Made by a program: the position numbers and the translations under genes. Under the pieces are notes generated by a model. It was given only the letters and a program-made list of their open reading frames with translations, was not told the DNA's origin and searched no databases. A DNA stretch of 64,000 nt from Roseateles violae (GTDB taxonomy: Bacteria > Pseudomonadota > Gammaproteobacteria > Burkholderiales > Burkholderiaceae_C). The stretch is from positions 1 to 64,000 of the forward strand of contig NZ_JAUHHC010000008.1 of assembly GCF_030410485.1 (NCBI RefSeq), read 5' to 3'. Of this stretch, positions 36,544 to 44,701 are shown piece by piece (within the stretch, counting starts at the first letter, position 1; every line of letters starts with the position of its first letter).

Positions 36544-36780
36544 ATGGAAGACACTTCTCTCACGACGCGTCAGGCCTACCTCGCGATGTACGCCTTTTTG
36601 AGCAGGCAGTACGAGTTGGGTTGCGAGGAGCTCGGCGGACTTCTGGGCTCAATGTCGCTCCTGGCCGATGGGCAGACGGTGGACCCAGCAGTCGGGCAGG
36701 ACTGGGCAGAAGCTGTGGCTTCCGCGAAGAGCGGAACGGTAGATGCTTATCTCAAGCTGCAAGGCCGGGAGTCATCGTGA
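36544..36780 (+). CDS. Hypothetical cassette protein
   Basis: A 78-residue acidic, soluble protein (MEDTSLTTRQAYLAMYAFL...). I recognise no family. The ATG begins exactly at the end of the attC right box, and the next attC-like left box (CCCTAAC) follows 31 bases after the stop. That is the normal arrangement of a one-gene integron cassette with almost no 5' leader. Confidence 0.6.
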   Translation: MEDTSLTTRQAYLAMYAFLSRQYELGCEELGGLLGSMSLLADGQTVDPAVGQDWAEAVASAKSGTVDAYLKLQGRESS

Positions 36781-36810
36781 GCCGAAGCCTCCTCTTCGCA
36801 ACGAGCATGC

Positions 36811-36923
36811 GCCCTAACAGGGCGGTCGACTCGGACACGTTGCGGCAAGGGGCCGCACGGCGCCGTTGGAAATCGTGCACCGCGCGGCCCCTTGCCGCAA
36901 CGTGTCGGTCACCTCTACTACAA
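36811..36923 (+). other. Left part of an attC-like site split by an IS
   Basis: GCCCTAAC starts the site. It is followed by a perfect 23-bp inverted repeat, 36834-36856 paired with 36884-36906 (arm GACACGTTGCGGCAAGGGGC and three more bases). The expected right box is absent here. GTTAGGC occurs only after the insertion sequence, at 38378-38384, so the IS appears to have split the site. Confidence 0.6.
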
Positions 36924-38369
36924 GGGCTTCCCCAAGAGTCAAGCAAATGAATTCCGTAGCTCGCAGCGCGAGCTGCTGGTGTGACAGGCAAGACTTGGCT
37001 CCAACCACCGGCGCTGGCATCAAGGCAACGAACAAGGTGCGGACTGGCGAAACTACAAACGGTCATCGGTGCAGCGCTTCACATGCTGCGGACCCTGATG
37101 CAAGACGCACGCGGGGGCCTCAATCGTTAGCCGGGAAGAAGCATTGCCTTCCCCTTGAAGTGATCAGGCACACCCCGCGCAGGTCCAACCTTGTTCCATC
37201 GACGCACGCCGTCACGCGGCGGAAGAAGTCGTTGAATTCAGTGCCCTGGTGATCAAGCTGGCATCGCGAACTGCTCGCCGTTGCTGAGCATCGCCCAGCA
37301 CATCCTGGCGTTCTTGGCCGCGATGCCGACGATCGCCTTCCAGTAGCCGCGACGCTCGGCCAGCGCCACAGCCCATCGGCTGACACCGTCGGTCTTGTTC
37401 TTCGCGCTGACGAGCACGGCGCGGGCGCCCGGGATCAGCAGCGAGCGCAGGTAGGGATCGCCGGCCTTGGTGATGTGCCCGAGCCGGCTCTTGCCGCCTG
37501 AGCTGTACTGGCCCGGCGTCAGCCCGAGCCAGGCGGCGAACTGGCGGCCGCACTTGAACTCATGCCCATTGCCGATCATGGCCACCAACGCCGAGGCCGT
37601 GGTCTCGCCGATGCCAGCCAGGCGCATCAACTGTCGGGCTCGTGTGTCCTCGCGAGCCATCTGGGCCATGTGCCGGTCGTAGCCGGCGATGCGCTCGTCC
37701 AGGTGATGCAACTCGCTGAGCAGGTCGCCGATAGCGGTGTTGGCCCAGCCGGGCAGGTCCTCCAGGCACGCAGCGGCCTGGCGGCGCACGGTGGCGGCCT
37801 TGAGCGGCAGCACGATGCCGAACTCGCTGAGCAGTCCGCGGATGCGGTTGATCGTCCGGTGCGCTGCTCGATGAAGCCCTGGCGCACCCGGTGCACGCTG
37901 AGCTGTCCTTGCTGCTCCAGACTCTTGACCGGCACGAAGCGCATGCTCGGCCGCTGCAGTGCTTCGCAGATGGCGGCGGCGTCCGCGGCGTCGTTCTTGC
38001 CTCGCCGGCCCGAGAGGCGGTAGGGGATGACGAACTTCGGGGCCATCAGGCGCACCGTATGGCCATGCGCGACGAACAGCCGAGCCCAATGGTGGGCACC
38101 GGAGCAGGCCTCCATGCCGATCACGCAGGGCGGCAGCGAGGCGACCAGCTCCAGCAGCTTGGCGCGCGCGATGCTCGGGCGCACTAGGGCGGCCCGGCCG
38201 GCCTCATCCACCCCATGCAGGGCAAACACGTTCTTGGCGAGATCGATGCCGACGTACAAAATGGCCATGGACTTCCCCTTCTGAGCGAGTTGATGAGAGA
38301 GCGCACTTCCCATCGTGGCACTTGGTTGCCGACTGCCGCACTGCGGCTACCTCAGGACGGGGAAGTCCC
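36924..38369 (-). mobile_element. IS1111-group insertion sequence (IS110 family), copy 1
   Basis: The right subterminal repeat GGGGAAGTCCC is at 38359-38369. A degraded left counterpart, GGGCTTCCCC, is at 36924-36933. Between them is one broken IS110-type transposase on the minus strand, with about 320 bp of non-coding DNA behind it, as is usual for the IS1111 group. On the right it stops eight bases from GTTAGGC, the right box of an attC site, matching the known preference of the IS1111-attC elements. The left boundary is approximate. Confidence 0.7.
37253..38268 (-). pseudogene. IS110/IS1111 transposase, frameshifted
   Basis: The N-terminal half begins MAILYVGIDLAKNVFALHGVD, with the DEDD-type catalytic domain (GIDLAK, GMEACSGAHHWAR, KNDAADAAAICEA). 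The C-terminal half in another frame continues TINRIRGLLSEFG and carries the Transposase_20 block LAGIGETTASALVAMIG through GGKSRLGHITKAGDPYLR. The two frames meet near 37854-37862, where one base appears to be missing. Restoring it gives a normal transposase of about 338 residues. The copy is therefore probably inactive, unless this is a sequencing error. Confidence 0.8.
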
Positions 38370-38384
38370 TTTCATTCGTTAGGC
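38370..38384 (+). other. Right part of the IS-split attC site
   Basis: TTTCATTC then GTTAGGC. The sequence GTTAGGCAA is the exact complement of TTGCCTAAC at 38733-38741. This is the pairing expected for the two ends of one cassette and supports the reading of the DNA between them as a single cassette. Confidence 0.65.
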
Positions 38385-38484
38385 AACGGTACCAGTAGCA
38401 CTCACGTTCAGCGGGCGACTCCAGAGTGAATCTTCCGAGTTCTATCGTTTGACACATCTCGCACGATTCAATCGAATCATCTAT

Positions 38485-38691
38485 ATGAATTTTCATCGCC
38501 TTGTATTTCTTGTATTCGTGGCGAGTCTTTCCGGCTGCATGTCATACATCTACGATCTTGGTCAAGATTCCGCTTCGCGACGCTGCGATCAATTCGCTAC
38601 GTCGATCGAGCGTTCCGAGTGCCATCGCCAGAACGGCAAGTCCTACGAAACATACAAAGAGGATCGCGAGAAGGTTCGGGGGAGTAAGTGA
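38485..38691 (+). CDS. Small putative lipoprotein (integron cassette gene)
   Basis: A 68-residue protein with a hydrophobic leader and lipobox: MNFHRLVFLVFVASLSGC. The mature part is short and polar (SRRCDQFATSIERSECHRQNG, then lysine-rich). I recognise no family. It sits inside a cassette whose ends are GTTAGGCAA and TTGCCTAAC. The DNA is markedly more AT-rich than the surrounding chromosome, consistent with foreign origin. No strong ribosome binding site is seen. Confidence 0.6.
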   Translation: MNFHRLVFLVFVASLSGCMSYIYDLGQDSASRRCDQFATSIERSECHRQNGKSYETYKEDREKVRGSK

Positions 38692-38732
38692 CCGTGTTTC
38701 ACATGGCAGCCACCAAATCGATCTGTTCGCTA

Positions 38733-38750
38733 TTGCCTAACCGATCTACA
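38733..38750 (+). other. Left part of a second IS-split attC-like site
   Basis: TTGCCTAAC (38733-38741), then CGATCTACA, and then the terminal repeat of the second IS. The right half resumes after that IS at 40247. Confidence 0.6.
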
Positions 38751-40246
38751 GGGACTTCCCACCGGGTCAATCACAATTCGATCAAGTCATAGCAACGCCT
38801 GACCCTTGTAGTTTCCGACATTCAAGACTTGTGTTTTTTTGAGCGGCATCGCAACGAGGAACAGACTGAACATCTACAGACGGGCTTGAAGCGGCGCACT
38901 GCCGCGGCCCCAGATACGAACCGCTCAGCAGGACCCCATTCGCTCGGCGTTGTTGACTCGGCGTGCCGGGCGTGCAACGGACGGGTTATCGGGCTCACCT
39001 GCTGCCGGTCTGACCTGTGCTTTGCCTCTACGAATGTGGGTCTGCGAAGTGAATCTGGATCGTCAATTTCAGACCGGCAGTGGCGCTTTCAGCATGGGCA
39101 GCTTGCATTGCGGGATGGGCGGGACATGCTCGGGATCGAAGTCGATCTCCCGTGTCAGCACCGCCCACAGAATGCGGGCGTTCTTGTTGGCCAGGGCCAC
39201 CAGAGCCTTCTGCCAGCCCACGCGCTCGCGCAGTTGCTGCAGCCATTGCGAGATGCGGTCGCTGCGCTTAGGCGCGGCCAGCAACGCAGACTTGGCGCCC
39301 TGGATCAGCAAGGTGCGCAGGTAGTCGTCGCCGCGTTTGGTGATGCGACCCAGCCGGTGCTTGCCACCGCTGGAGTTCTGGCTGGGCACGAGGCCGAGCC
39401 AGGCACCGAACTGGCGTGCGCTCTTGAACTGGCTCATGTCGCCGACTGCGGCCACCAGGGCTGAGGCAGTGAGTTCGCCCACGCCATGCAACTGGGCTGC
39501 ACGAGTCGCAGCACGATCTTGGCGGACATGCAGCTTCACCTGCTGATCGCACCAGGCGATCTCATCATCCAGCACCCGCCAGTGCGCTTGCGAGCGCTGC
39601 AGGCCCAAGCGCATCACGCCGGGCAGTTCGTTGCTCGCATCCTCCAGCACGTCGCTGAGCACGCGGCGCAGCGCATCAGGGCTCTGTGGGAACACGAGGC
39701 CGAACTCTGCCAGCAGGCCACGGATGCGGTTGATGCAGGCCGTGCGCTCTTCCTTGTAGCCCTCGCGCAAGCGATGGATGCCTTGCCAGCCCTGCTGCTC
39801 TGGCGTCTTCACCGTCACGCAGCGCGTGCGGGTGCGAGAGGCAGCTTCGCAGATGGCGGCGGCGTCGTTGGCGTCGTTCTTGCCGCTGGCACCCTGAACC
39901 CGGAATGAGGTGATGAAGTGAGCAGCGATCAACCGAGCGTCCAGCCCCATCAGCCGCAGCCGCCGGGCCAGGTGATGAGCGCCGGAGCAACTCTCCATGG
40001 CAACCACGCAGCCGGTCGGCAGCGTGGCGGCCCACTGCTCAAAGCGCTGCGGCGACATCGGTCGCGCCAGCACCGGCCGCTCGGCGCGATCCACGGCGTG
40101 GACCTGGTAAGCACGCTTGGCCAAATCCACCCCGACTCGGGTAATCTTGTCCATGGACTTCCCCTTTCATATGGCTGCAGATTGATGACTTCGAGAACCC
40201 CCAATCCTGGCGCACTGACGCCGTTTGCCCGAAGGTGGGAAGTCCC
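38751..40246 (-). mobile_element. IS1111-group insertion sequence (IS110 family), copy 2
   Basis: It is bounded by a perfect 13-bp inverted repeat, GGGACTTCCCACC at 38751-38763 and GGTGGGAAGTCCC at 40234-40246. It carries one intact transposase on the minus strand. From 38764 to 39068 there is no gene, only the non-coding region behind the transposase. The element starts nine bases after an attC left box (GCCTAAC) and is followed by the rest of an attC-like site. It is a different IS from copy 1 but has the same repeat core, GACTTCCC. Confidence 0.85.
39069..40154 (-). CDS. IS110 family (IS1111 group) transposase
   Basis: A 361-residue complete transposase. The N-terminal DEDD domain has GVDLAKRAYQVHAVD, MESCSGAHHLAR and KNDANDAAAICEA. 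The C-terminal Transposase_20 domain has LHGVGELTASALVAAVGD and GGKHRLGRITKRGDDYLRTLL. Length and motif order are normal for the family, so the element may be active. Copy 1 at 37253 is homologous but clearly distinct, so the two arrived separately. Confidence 0.95.
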   Translation of the reverse strand: MDKITRVGVDLAKRAYQVHAVDRAERPVLARPMSPQRFEQWAATLPTGCVVAMESCSGAHHLARRLRLMGLDARLIAAHFITSFRVQGASGKNDANDAAAICEAASRTRTRCVTVKTPEQQGWQGIHRLREGYKEERTACINRIRGLLAEFGLVFPQSPDALRRVLSDVLEDASNELPGVMRLGLQRSQAHWRVLDDEIAWCDQQVKLHVRQDRAATRAAQLHGVGELTASALVAAVGDMSQFKSARQFGAWLGLVPSQNSSGGKHRLGRITKRGDDYLRTLLIQGAKSALLAAPKRSDRISQWLQQLRERVGWQKALVALANKNARILWAVLTREIDFDPEHVPPIPQCKLPMLKAPLPV

Positions 40247-40354
40247 TTCGTATTCGCTCGATCCGACCCGCAACGGCATGCCGCTGCAGGCCAACATTTC
40301 ACTCTCGGCCTTCCGCGTCCTGCCGTCGCGGTCGGCTCAGCTCGAACGTTGAGC
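40247..40354 (+). other. Right part of the second IS-split attC-like site
   Basis: The segment ends in GCGGTCGGCTCAGCTCGAACGTTGAGC-type sequence, with the right box GTTGAGC at 40348-40354. The preceding GCTCAGCTCGAAC is typical of attC right halves. GCTCAAC, the exact complement of the box, recurs at 40727-40733, where the next cassette end would be. Confidence 0.55.
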
Positions 40355-40363
40355 GAGGTCTGT

Positions 40364-40600
40364 ATGGAATACGCGGAACTGAAGGTGCAGGAAACCGTCC
40401 TCGCATTGCTCGGCGTTTTCGAGTTCGACGGCGGCCGCGCGTGGAAGCGCTATGACTTCGCAGTAATGGAAGCGCTACATAGCCAAGGCCTGATCAGCGA
40501 TCCTCACGGGCGCGCAGAGTCTGTCCGCCTGACCGATGAGGGAATGTCGAGGGCCAAGGCATTGGCGGCGGAGCTCTTCGGAACAAGCTCGAATCATTAG
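40364..40600 (+). CDS. DUF6429-like protein (integron cassette gene)
   Basis: A 78-residue protein with the compact DUF6429 pattern: ALLGVFEFDGGRAWKRYDF, then MEALHSQGLISDPHGRAESV and RLTDEGMSRA. The function of the family is unknown. It looks like a small winged-helix-sized domain and is often found as a single-gene cassette. The ATG lies nine bases after the attC right box, with almost no leader, as expected for a cassette. Confidence 0.7.
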   Translation: MEYAELKVQETVLALLGVFEFDGGRAWKRYDFAVMEALHSQGLISDPHGRAESVRLTDEGMSRAKALAAELFGTSSNH

Positions 40601-41017
40601 ACCGCGGAGGACCGCTTTGCGGCATCGAGATCGGCTTGGCGGATGTCGCAGATGGGTCGCGACCGGAAAACCACGAGATTCACAAGCCGCCATTCACGTT
40701 GCGGCGATCTCGACAATCGCGAATCGGCTCAACTAGGCCTGACACCCAGCATCTTCATTGCGGCAATCGCTCTCGTCGCGCATCACAGCGATCGCGCCAA
40801 AGGCAGCATGCGCGCATCTGCCGCTCAAGTGCCGCGCAGTAGCAGCCGCACAGGCGCGAGCTAGAGCGCTTTGGCGGACACCGGTGCACCAGCCAACTGC
40901 ACGTCGTCAGCCTACCTCCCGCAGGCTTGGGCCACGACGTCCCCCCGTTACGCCCCATGCAGCCGCATGGACGCAATGCCGCGGCGTGAAATGCGCACGC
41001 ACTGCCGTGTCGGGCCA
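40601..41017. other. Non-coding stretch after the last cassette
   Basis: No convincing gene. The only feature I can point to is GCTCAAC at 40727-40733, the complement of the box that opened the previous cassette. No matching right box follows within 150 bp, so this looks like a decayed cassette end. Confidence 0.4.
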
Positions 41018-41275
41018 CTAACCGTTGGACGCCGGCAAATCTGCGACGTCTCGGGCGCCGCCTGCGAGATGAACAAGCGCGCAGAACTCGGTTTCCATGA
41101 CCAACGAATCACTTTCGATCATGGCGAGAACGCTTTCGCGAAGCCTTCTTTCGACGTCTCCGAACGCCTTGGCTTCGAATTCAATATGCGGAAATCCGAC
41201 GATCCGGCCAACGAATACATTCCTGGTCGGATCGAACTCGATCAGCCCAAAGACCTGTTTGCCTTCCTTGCTCAT
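41018..41275 (-). CDS. HicB-like antitoxin, orphan
   Basis: An 85-residue protein resembling the HicB antitoxin core: EFDPTRNVFVGRIVGFPHIEFEA, then RRLRESVLAMI. GGAG sits six bases before the ATG, so it is likely expressed. No HicA-type toxin (short, double-stranded-RNA-binding-like) is visible on either side, and the C-terminal DNA-binding part typical of full HicB proteins is also absent. It may be the solitary remnant of a toxin-antitoxin pair or an unrelated HicB-fold protein. Confidence 0.55.
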   Translation of the reverse strand: MSKEGKQVFGLIEFDPTRNVFVGRIVGFPHIEFEAKAFGDVERRLRESVLAMIESDSLVMETEFCALVHLAGGARDVADLPASNG

Positions 41276-41732
41276 GTGAAGCTCCGATACGACTGACCCG
41301 TACTTGGATCTTGAACGGACAGAACCTGCCTCTCACTGACAGCCGCTTGTCGCCGCGACCGCCCGGTCGGCGCGCTCGCCGATGGCTGCCGGCCAGCTTA
41401 CTGCCGCGCCAACAGGTTTCCAAGAACTGTTCGATTTCGACGCTCCACAGTCGGACCGGCACCTCCCCTATTGAAGATCGCGACGTCCCACCAGCAGGGC
41501 CGTGCCGCCGGAAAGCCACCCTAACCACTTGAATGAGGAGGCTGGGCGAGCCTTGACTCACATCCTGCGCCCGCAACTCGGACCGGTGCGCACACGGCGA
41601 GGATTCCATCCGGTTCGTTCTCGGCGGCTCAGGAAGACGTCGAGGAATTCACGGCACGCGAGGAGTTGGACGGGACTTTCTTCGCGCCCGGTGTCTATGC
41701 TCTCCCACCGCCGAACCAGGCACATCCACAGG
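41276..41732. other. Intergenic stretch without a supported gene
   Basis: About 450 bp between the HicB-like gene and the DUF2726 gene. Frames are open only because of high GC, and none reads like a protein. I see no repeat or hairpin of note. Confidence 0.4.
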
Positions 41733-42227
41733 ATGCCTCCCTTGAAATTTCCGCTGACATTGATCGCGCTGTGCGCCATTGCCTTCGTCGCCATCCTGAT
41801 CCTGGGCCGTGCTGCCACAGGGCGGAAGGGGCGCAAAGCCACGGGCAATGCGTGGAAGCGGCCACCGCTGACCGAGCGAGAGCAAGCCATGTATTTCCGG
41901 CTGTCGCAAGCGATGCCAGACTCGGTCGTACTGGCCCAAGTGGCGTTCTCTGCACTGCTCGACACCAAGGACCGGCCAACCCGCGCAACGTTCAACCGAA
42001 AGATGGCCGACTTCGTCGTCTGCTCGAAGGCCTTCGAAGTCATCGCCGTGGTTGAGCTGGACGACGCCTCGCACCGAGGTCGCGAGTCACAGGATGCAAA
42101 AAGAGCCGCTCTGTTGACTGCGGCTGGCTACAAGGTCATGCGCTTCAAGAGCGTCCCCGATACCGCCCCGTTGCTCGAAGCGTTTGCGCGCCTGGGCCTG
42201 CCCGCAGCCCGCGCTCAAAAGATCTAG
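41733..42227 (+). CDS. DUF2726 domain protein with N-terminal membrane anchor
   Basis: A 164-residue protein. One transmembrane segment (FPLTLIALCAIAFVAILILG) is followed by a DUF2726 domain: NRKMADFVVCSKAFEVIAVVELDDASH, then AKRAALLTAAGYKVMRFKS. The ELD-H and D-R-KR spacing resembles the PD-(D/E)XK/Vsr-like nuclease fold, so a membrane-tethered nuclease-fold protein is plausible. Catalytic activity is not established for the family. It stands alone ahead of an XRE-type gene. The start at 41733 gives the cleanest anchor. Confidence 0.65.
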   Translation: MPPLKFPLTLIALCAIAFVAILILGRAATGRKGRKATGNAWKRPPLTEREQAMYFRLSQAMPDSVVLAQVAFSALLDTKDRPTRATFNRKMADFVVCSKAFEVIAVVELDDASHRGRESQDAKRAALLTAAGYKVMRFKSVPDTAPLLEAFARLGLPAARAQKI

Positions 42228-42318
42228 CGGCAAGGTTTCTTGCGCAACTGGATGCCCGGAGTCCTTGGTCCCGCTGACGGCGGCTGCCTCCACGGCTCAA
42301 TTGCTTGACAATCGCCTC

Positions 42319-42582
42319 ATGGCCCAAGGCAAACGAATTTCTGCGGAGATAGACAACGACGCCTTGCAGGCGATCAAGGAGATGGGCGCGGCAGCCAAAC
42401 AGGCGCGCGTGCAGGCCGGCGAGGGGCAGGCCTCAGCGGCCGCCCGACTCGGCGTTCATGTCCAGACGATTGGCCGGATTGAAGCCGGCGAACCCGGCGT
42501 CGCCATCAGTCACATGATGGGCTTGCTCGCGCTTTATGGCATTTCGGTCAAGCTCTGCCCTGCTGATCGCCCGGTTCCCTAG
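42319..42582 (+). CDS. XRE family helix-turn-helix protein
   Basis: An 87-residue single-domain regulator. The HTH runs AAKQARVQAGEGQASAAARL, then GVHVQTIGRIEAGEPGV. The N-terminal leader (RISAEIDNDALQAIKEMG) resembles antitoxins of HipB/HigA-like type, but no toxin gene is adjacent. The closest neighbours are the DUF2726 gene (upstream, same strand) and the convergent H-NS-like gene 30 bp downstream. The target is unknown. Confidence 0.65.
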   Translation: MAQGKRISAEIDNDALQAIKEMGAAAKQARVQAGEGQASAAARLGVHVQTIGRIEAGEPGVAISHMMGLLALYGISVKLCPADRPVP

Positions 42583-42613
42583 GGCGTGGTCTCGCACCTT
42601 GGCCGGCAGTCAC

Positions 42614-43264
42614 TCAGACCTGCGGCGACTCAGCCTTGATGCTGGCAGCCGATGCCGGCTCGGCAGCGGTCTTGACTCGCTTCTTGGCCGGTATCTTCTT
42701 CTTTGAAGGGGCCTTGCCAACAGCCTTGACGACTTTGGCCGCCAAAGCTCGCTTCGTCGCAGGAGCCTTCCCAGTCACGGCGGCCCCTGGGCGCGCCGCA
42801 ACCTTCGCTGCGGACGTCTTCTTGGCACCAGCCTTCTTGGCACCAACCTTCTTGGGCACGGCCTTCTTCGCTGCGGCAGTCTTGCGACTCGGCTTCGAGG
42901 TGCTCTTCTCTTCAGCAGTCGCCTTCTTCTTGACGAGCAAGAACTCATCGAGCGAACGGCCTGCGGCGAGAGCATCGCGAATCCACTGAGGACGCTTGCC
43001 CATGCCGCCCCATGTATTGCCTTGGTTGTCTGCGAACTTCGGCGACTTCGCACCAGGCGCCGTTTTTGGCTTTGTCGCCTTCGCCCTTGTCCGACGCCCG
43101 CCGCCAACGATGTCGCCGCCAATTGTTCCGAAGAGGTGCTCGGCTGTCAGACCGAACTGAGCGATTTCCTTCCTGATGCGAGCAATGACGACCGACTGGA
43201 TCTGCGCAGCTTCCTTTTGAAGTTTCTCGATCTGGATCATGATTCGGGATAGAGACTTGGCCAT
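42614..43264 (-). CDS. H-NS family nucleoid protein with histone H1-like tail
   Basis: A 216-residue protein. Residues 1-50 form the H-NS coiled-coil oligomerisation region (IQIEKLQKEAAQIQSVVIARI). Residues 70-105 hold the DNA-binding core KFADNQGNTWGGMGKRPQWI, a variant of the H-NS loop. The last 100 residues are a lysine/alanine/proline-rich tail with KKAxxKK repeats, as in AlgP or histone H1-like proteins. Such chimeras occur in Burkholderiales. It probably silences foreign AT-rich DNA, which suits its position beside cassettes and an island. Confidence 0.85.
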   Translation of the reverse strand: MAKSLSRIMIQIEKLQKEAAQIQSVVIARIRKEIAQFGLTAEHLFGTIGGDIVGGGRRTRAKATKPKTAPGAKSPKFADNQGNTWGGMGKRPQWIRDALAAGRSLDEFLLVKKKATAEEKSTSKPSRKTAAAKKAVPKKVGAKKAGAKKTSAAKVAARPGAAVTGKAPATKRALAAKVVKAVGKAPSKKKIPAKKRVKTAAEPASAASIKAESPQV

Positions 43265-43440
43265 GTAGTAGCTCCAATGCAGTTGCCCGGGCAGTCTAGC
43301 CGCTTACGGCAGGCAACCATGTGCATGCGCCGCGCGTGCAATGAACGCAATTCATTAGTGACCTGCCCATCACCGCAGTCGATCGCTGATCTCAATGCAT
43401 CGTTGCAAGGCCTCGTCGAGTTCGACGACTCGATCCGCAA

Positions 43441-44259
43441 CTACTTTTCTGCGCAGAGCGACCAGTTGATCGGGTCCGACCAGATCACCTCTTGCCGGAA
43501 ATCGCCGGGAGACAACGACGTGGCCCGGACCAAGTAGGCGCGGCTCACTAGCAGCTTGAGCTTATCTGCCGTTGCGTCTTCGACGTACGCAACATAGCGG
43601 ATGCCGTTCGCGGTTCGACACACGGTGGTGCCGCGGCGCTGCATCATCGGCCATTCTCTCGCAAGCCGGGATTGCTCAGCGCCCCTGGCATCGTCGGCGC
43701 GCTGTCTGGCACTTTGCGCGGCAGCCTCCTTCGCCGCGCTTGCGGCCGCCAGCTGACTCGCATTCTTGAAGCCACGGTCGCGCAGGAAGGCGGTGTAGGC
43801 CGGCGTTGCAACCGCTGTCGTCGGCTCAGCGACCAAGACCTCGACCTGCTGGCACATATCGTTGAAGCGCGTCACCTTGGCCATGAACAGGACCCGGTCA
43901 TGCTCGTCGCGCGCGGAGCAAAAGCCGTCGTCATAGACGCCACCGCGACGTTGGCAGATTTCGGAATAGGCGCGCTTCACGTACAGCCAAGGATCGCCGC
44001 CCTTGTCGTCGCGGCACCACCAGGCGCTCGCCGTGCGATATCCAGCCTCCTCCTTGTACTTGCCCCGCATTCGGCCGCCACGAATCACGTCGTAGTCCAC
44101 CAATCGGGGTTCGTCTCCGGTTGCTTGGAGGTGCTCTCCGAAGTAGCGACCCAGCGCCACCAGGTCGTTCTCAGGCGGCGGCGACCGATCAATTGCGCAC
44201 CCCGCCTGCAGCACGGCCGCACAGGCCAACACCAAGACCCGCATCCATCGTTTCAGCAT
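43441..44259 (-). CDS. Hypothetical lipoprotein
   Basis: A 272-residue protein with a lipoprotein leader (MLKRWMRVLVLACAAVLQAGC). Strong GGAGG lies five bases before the start. The mature part has several cysteines (WWCRDDKGG, SEICQRRGGVYDDGFCSARD) and an alanine-rich coiled segment in the middle (LAAASAAKEAAAQSARQRA). The family is not recognised. The gene stands alone between the H-NS-like gene and an XRE regulator, and it could be chromosomal or island-borne. Confidence 0.7.
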   Translation of the reverse strand: MLKRWMRVLVLACAAVLQAGCAIDRSPPPENDLVALGRYFGEHLQATGDEPRLVDYDVIRGGRMRGKYKEEAGYRTASAWWCRDDKGGDPWLYVKRAYSEICQRRGGVYDDGFCSARDEHDRVLFMAKVTRFNDMCQQVEVLVAEPTTAVATPAYTAFLRDRGFKNASQLAAASAAKEAAAQSARQRADDARGAEQSRLAREWPMMQRRGTTVCRTANGIRYVAYVEDATADKLKLLVSRAYLVRATSLSPGDFRQEVIWSDPINWSLCAEK

Positions 44260-44342
44260 GAGTTCCTCCGAAAGAGTTGACCCCTCACATCTGCCCGACC
44301 ACATAACGCAGCAAATGTGCGAATTAGTGTGTGTATGAATGA

Positions 44343-44639
44343 GTGTACTTTCGAGACAGTGCGGCGGTGCGCAAACACCCGCAACAAGTCTTCGGCGAGC
44401 GAATCCGGGAGCTGCGTCAGGCCGCGAACCTGACGCAGGAGGACCTGGCGAGCCGGTGCGGGCTGTTCCGGACCTATATGAGCCGCATCGAAACCGGCCA
44501 GGCCAATCCAACGTTGACTATCATTCACGCCTTGGCCGACAGCCTGGGCGTTCATATCACCGCCCTGTTCGACGCGAGCGCGCCCGTTGCAAGACCCAAG
44601 GCTTCGGCGCGCCCATCGCGAGGACGCGTTGCGCGATGA
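44343..44639 (+). CDS. XRE family regulator
   Basis: A 98-residue regulator with a typical Cro/CI helix-turn-helix: FGERIRELRQAANLTQEDLA, then SRCGLFRTYMSRIETGQANP. It starts with GTG at 44343 or 44367, and the family usually begins near RKHPQQVFGERIREL. It is often found next to DNA-modification or island genes. It is divergent from the lipoprotein gene and convergent with the GIY-YIG-like gene. Confidence 0.7.
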   Translation: MYFRDSAAVRKHPQQVFGERIRELRQAANLTQEDLASRCGLFRTYMSRIETGQANPTLTIIHALADSLGVHITALFDASAPVARPKASARPSRGRVAR

Positions 44640-44701
44640 CTGCCCAGGCCAGGGGCCAGGTACCGTAAGGGCGTAGTCCCGACACCATTTCATGGCCTGC
44701 C

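Noticed and set aside
38449-38486. TTGACA and TATAT upstream of the small cassette lipoprotein
   Set aside because: The spacing of 27 bp between the two elements is far too long for a sigma-70 promoter.
42304-42309. TTGACA just upstream of the XRE gene at 42319
   Set aside because: It is only ten bases from the start codon, with no room for a -10 box and leader, so it is not a promoter for this gene.
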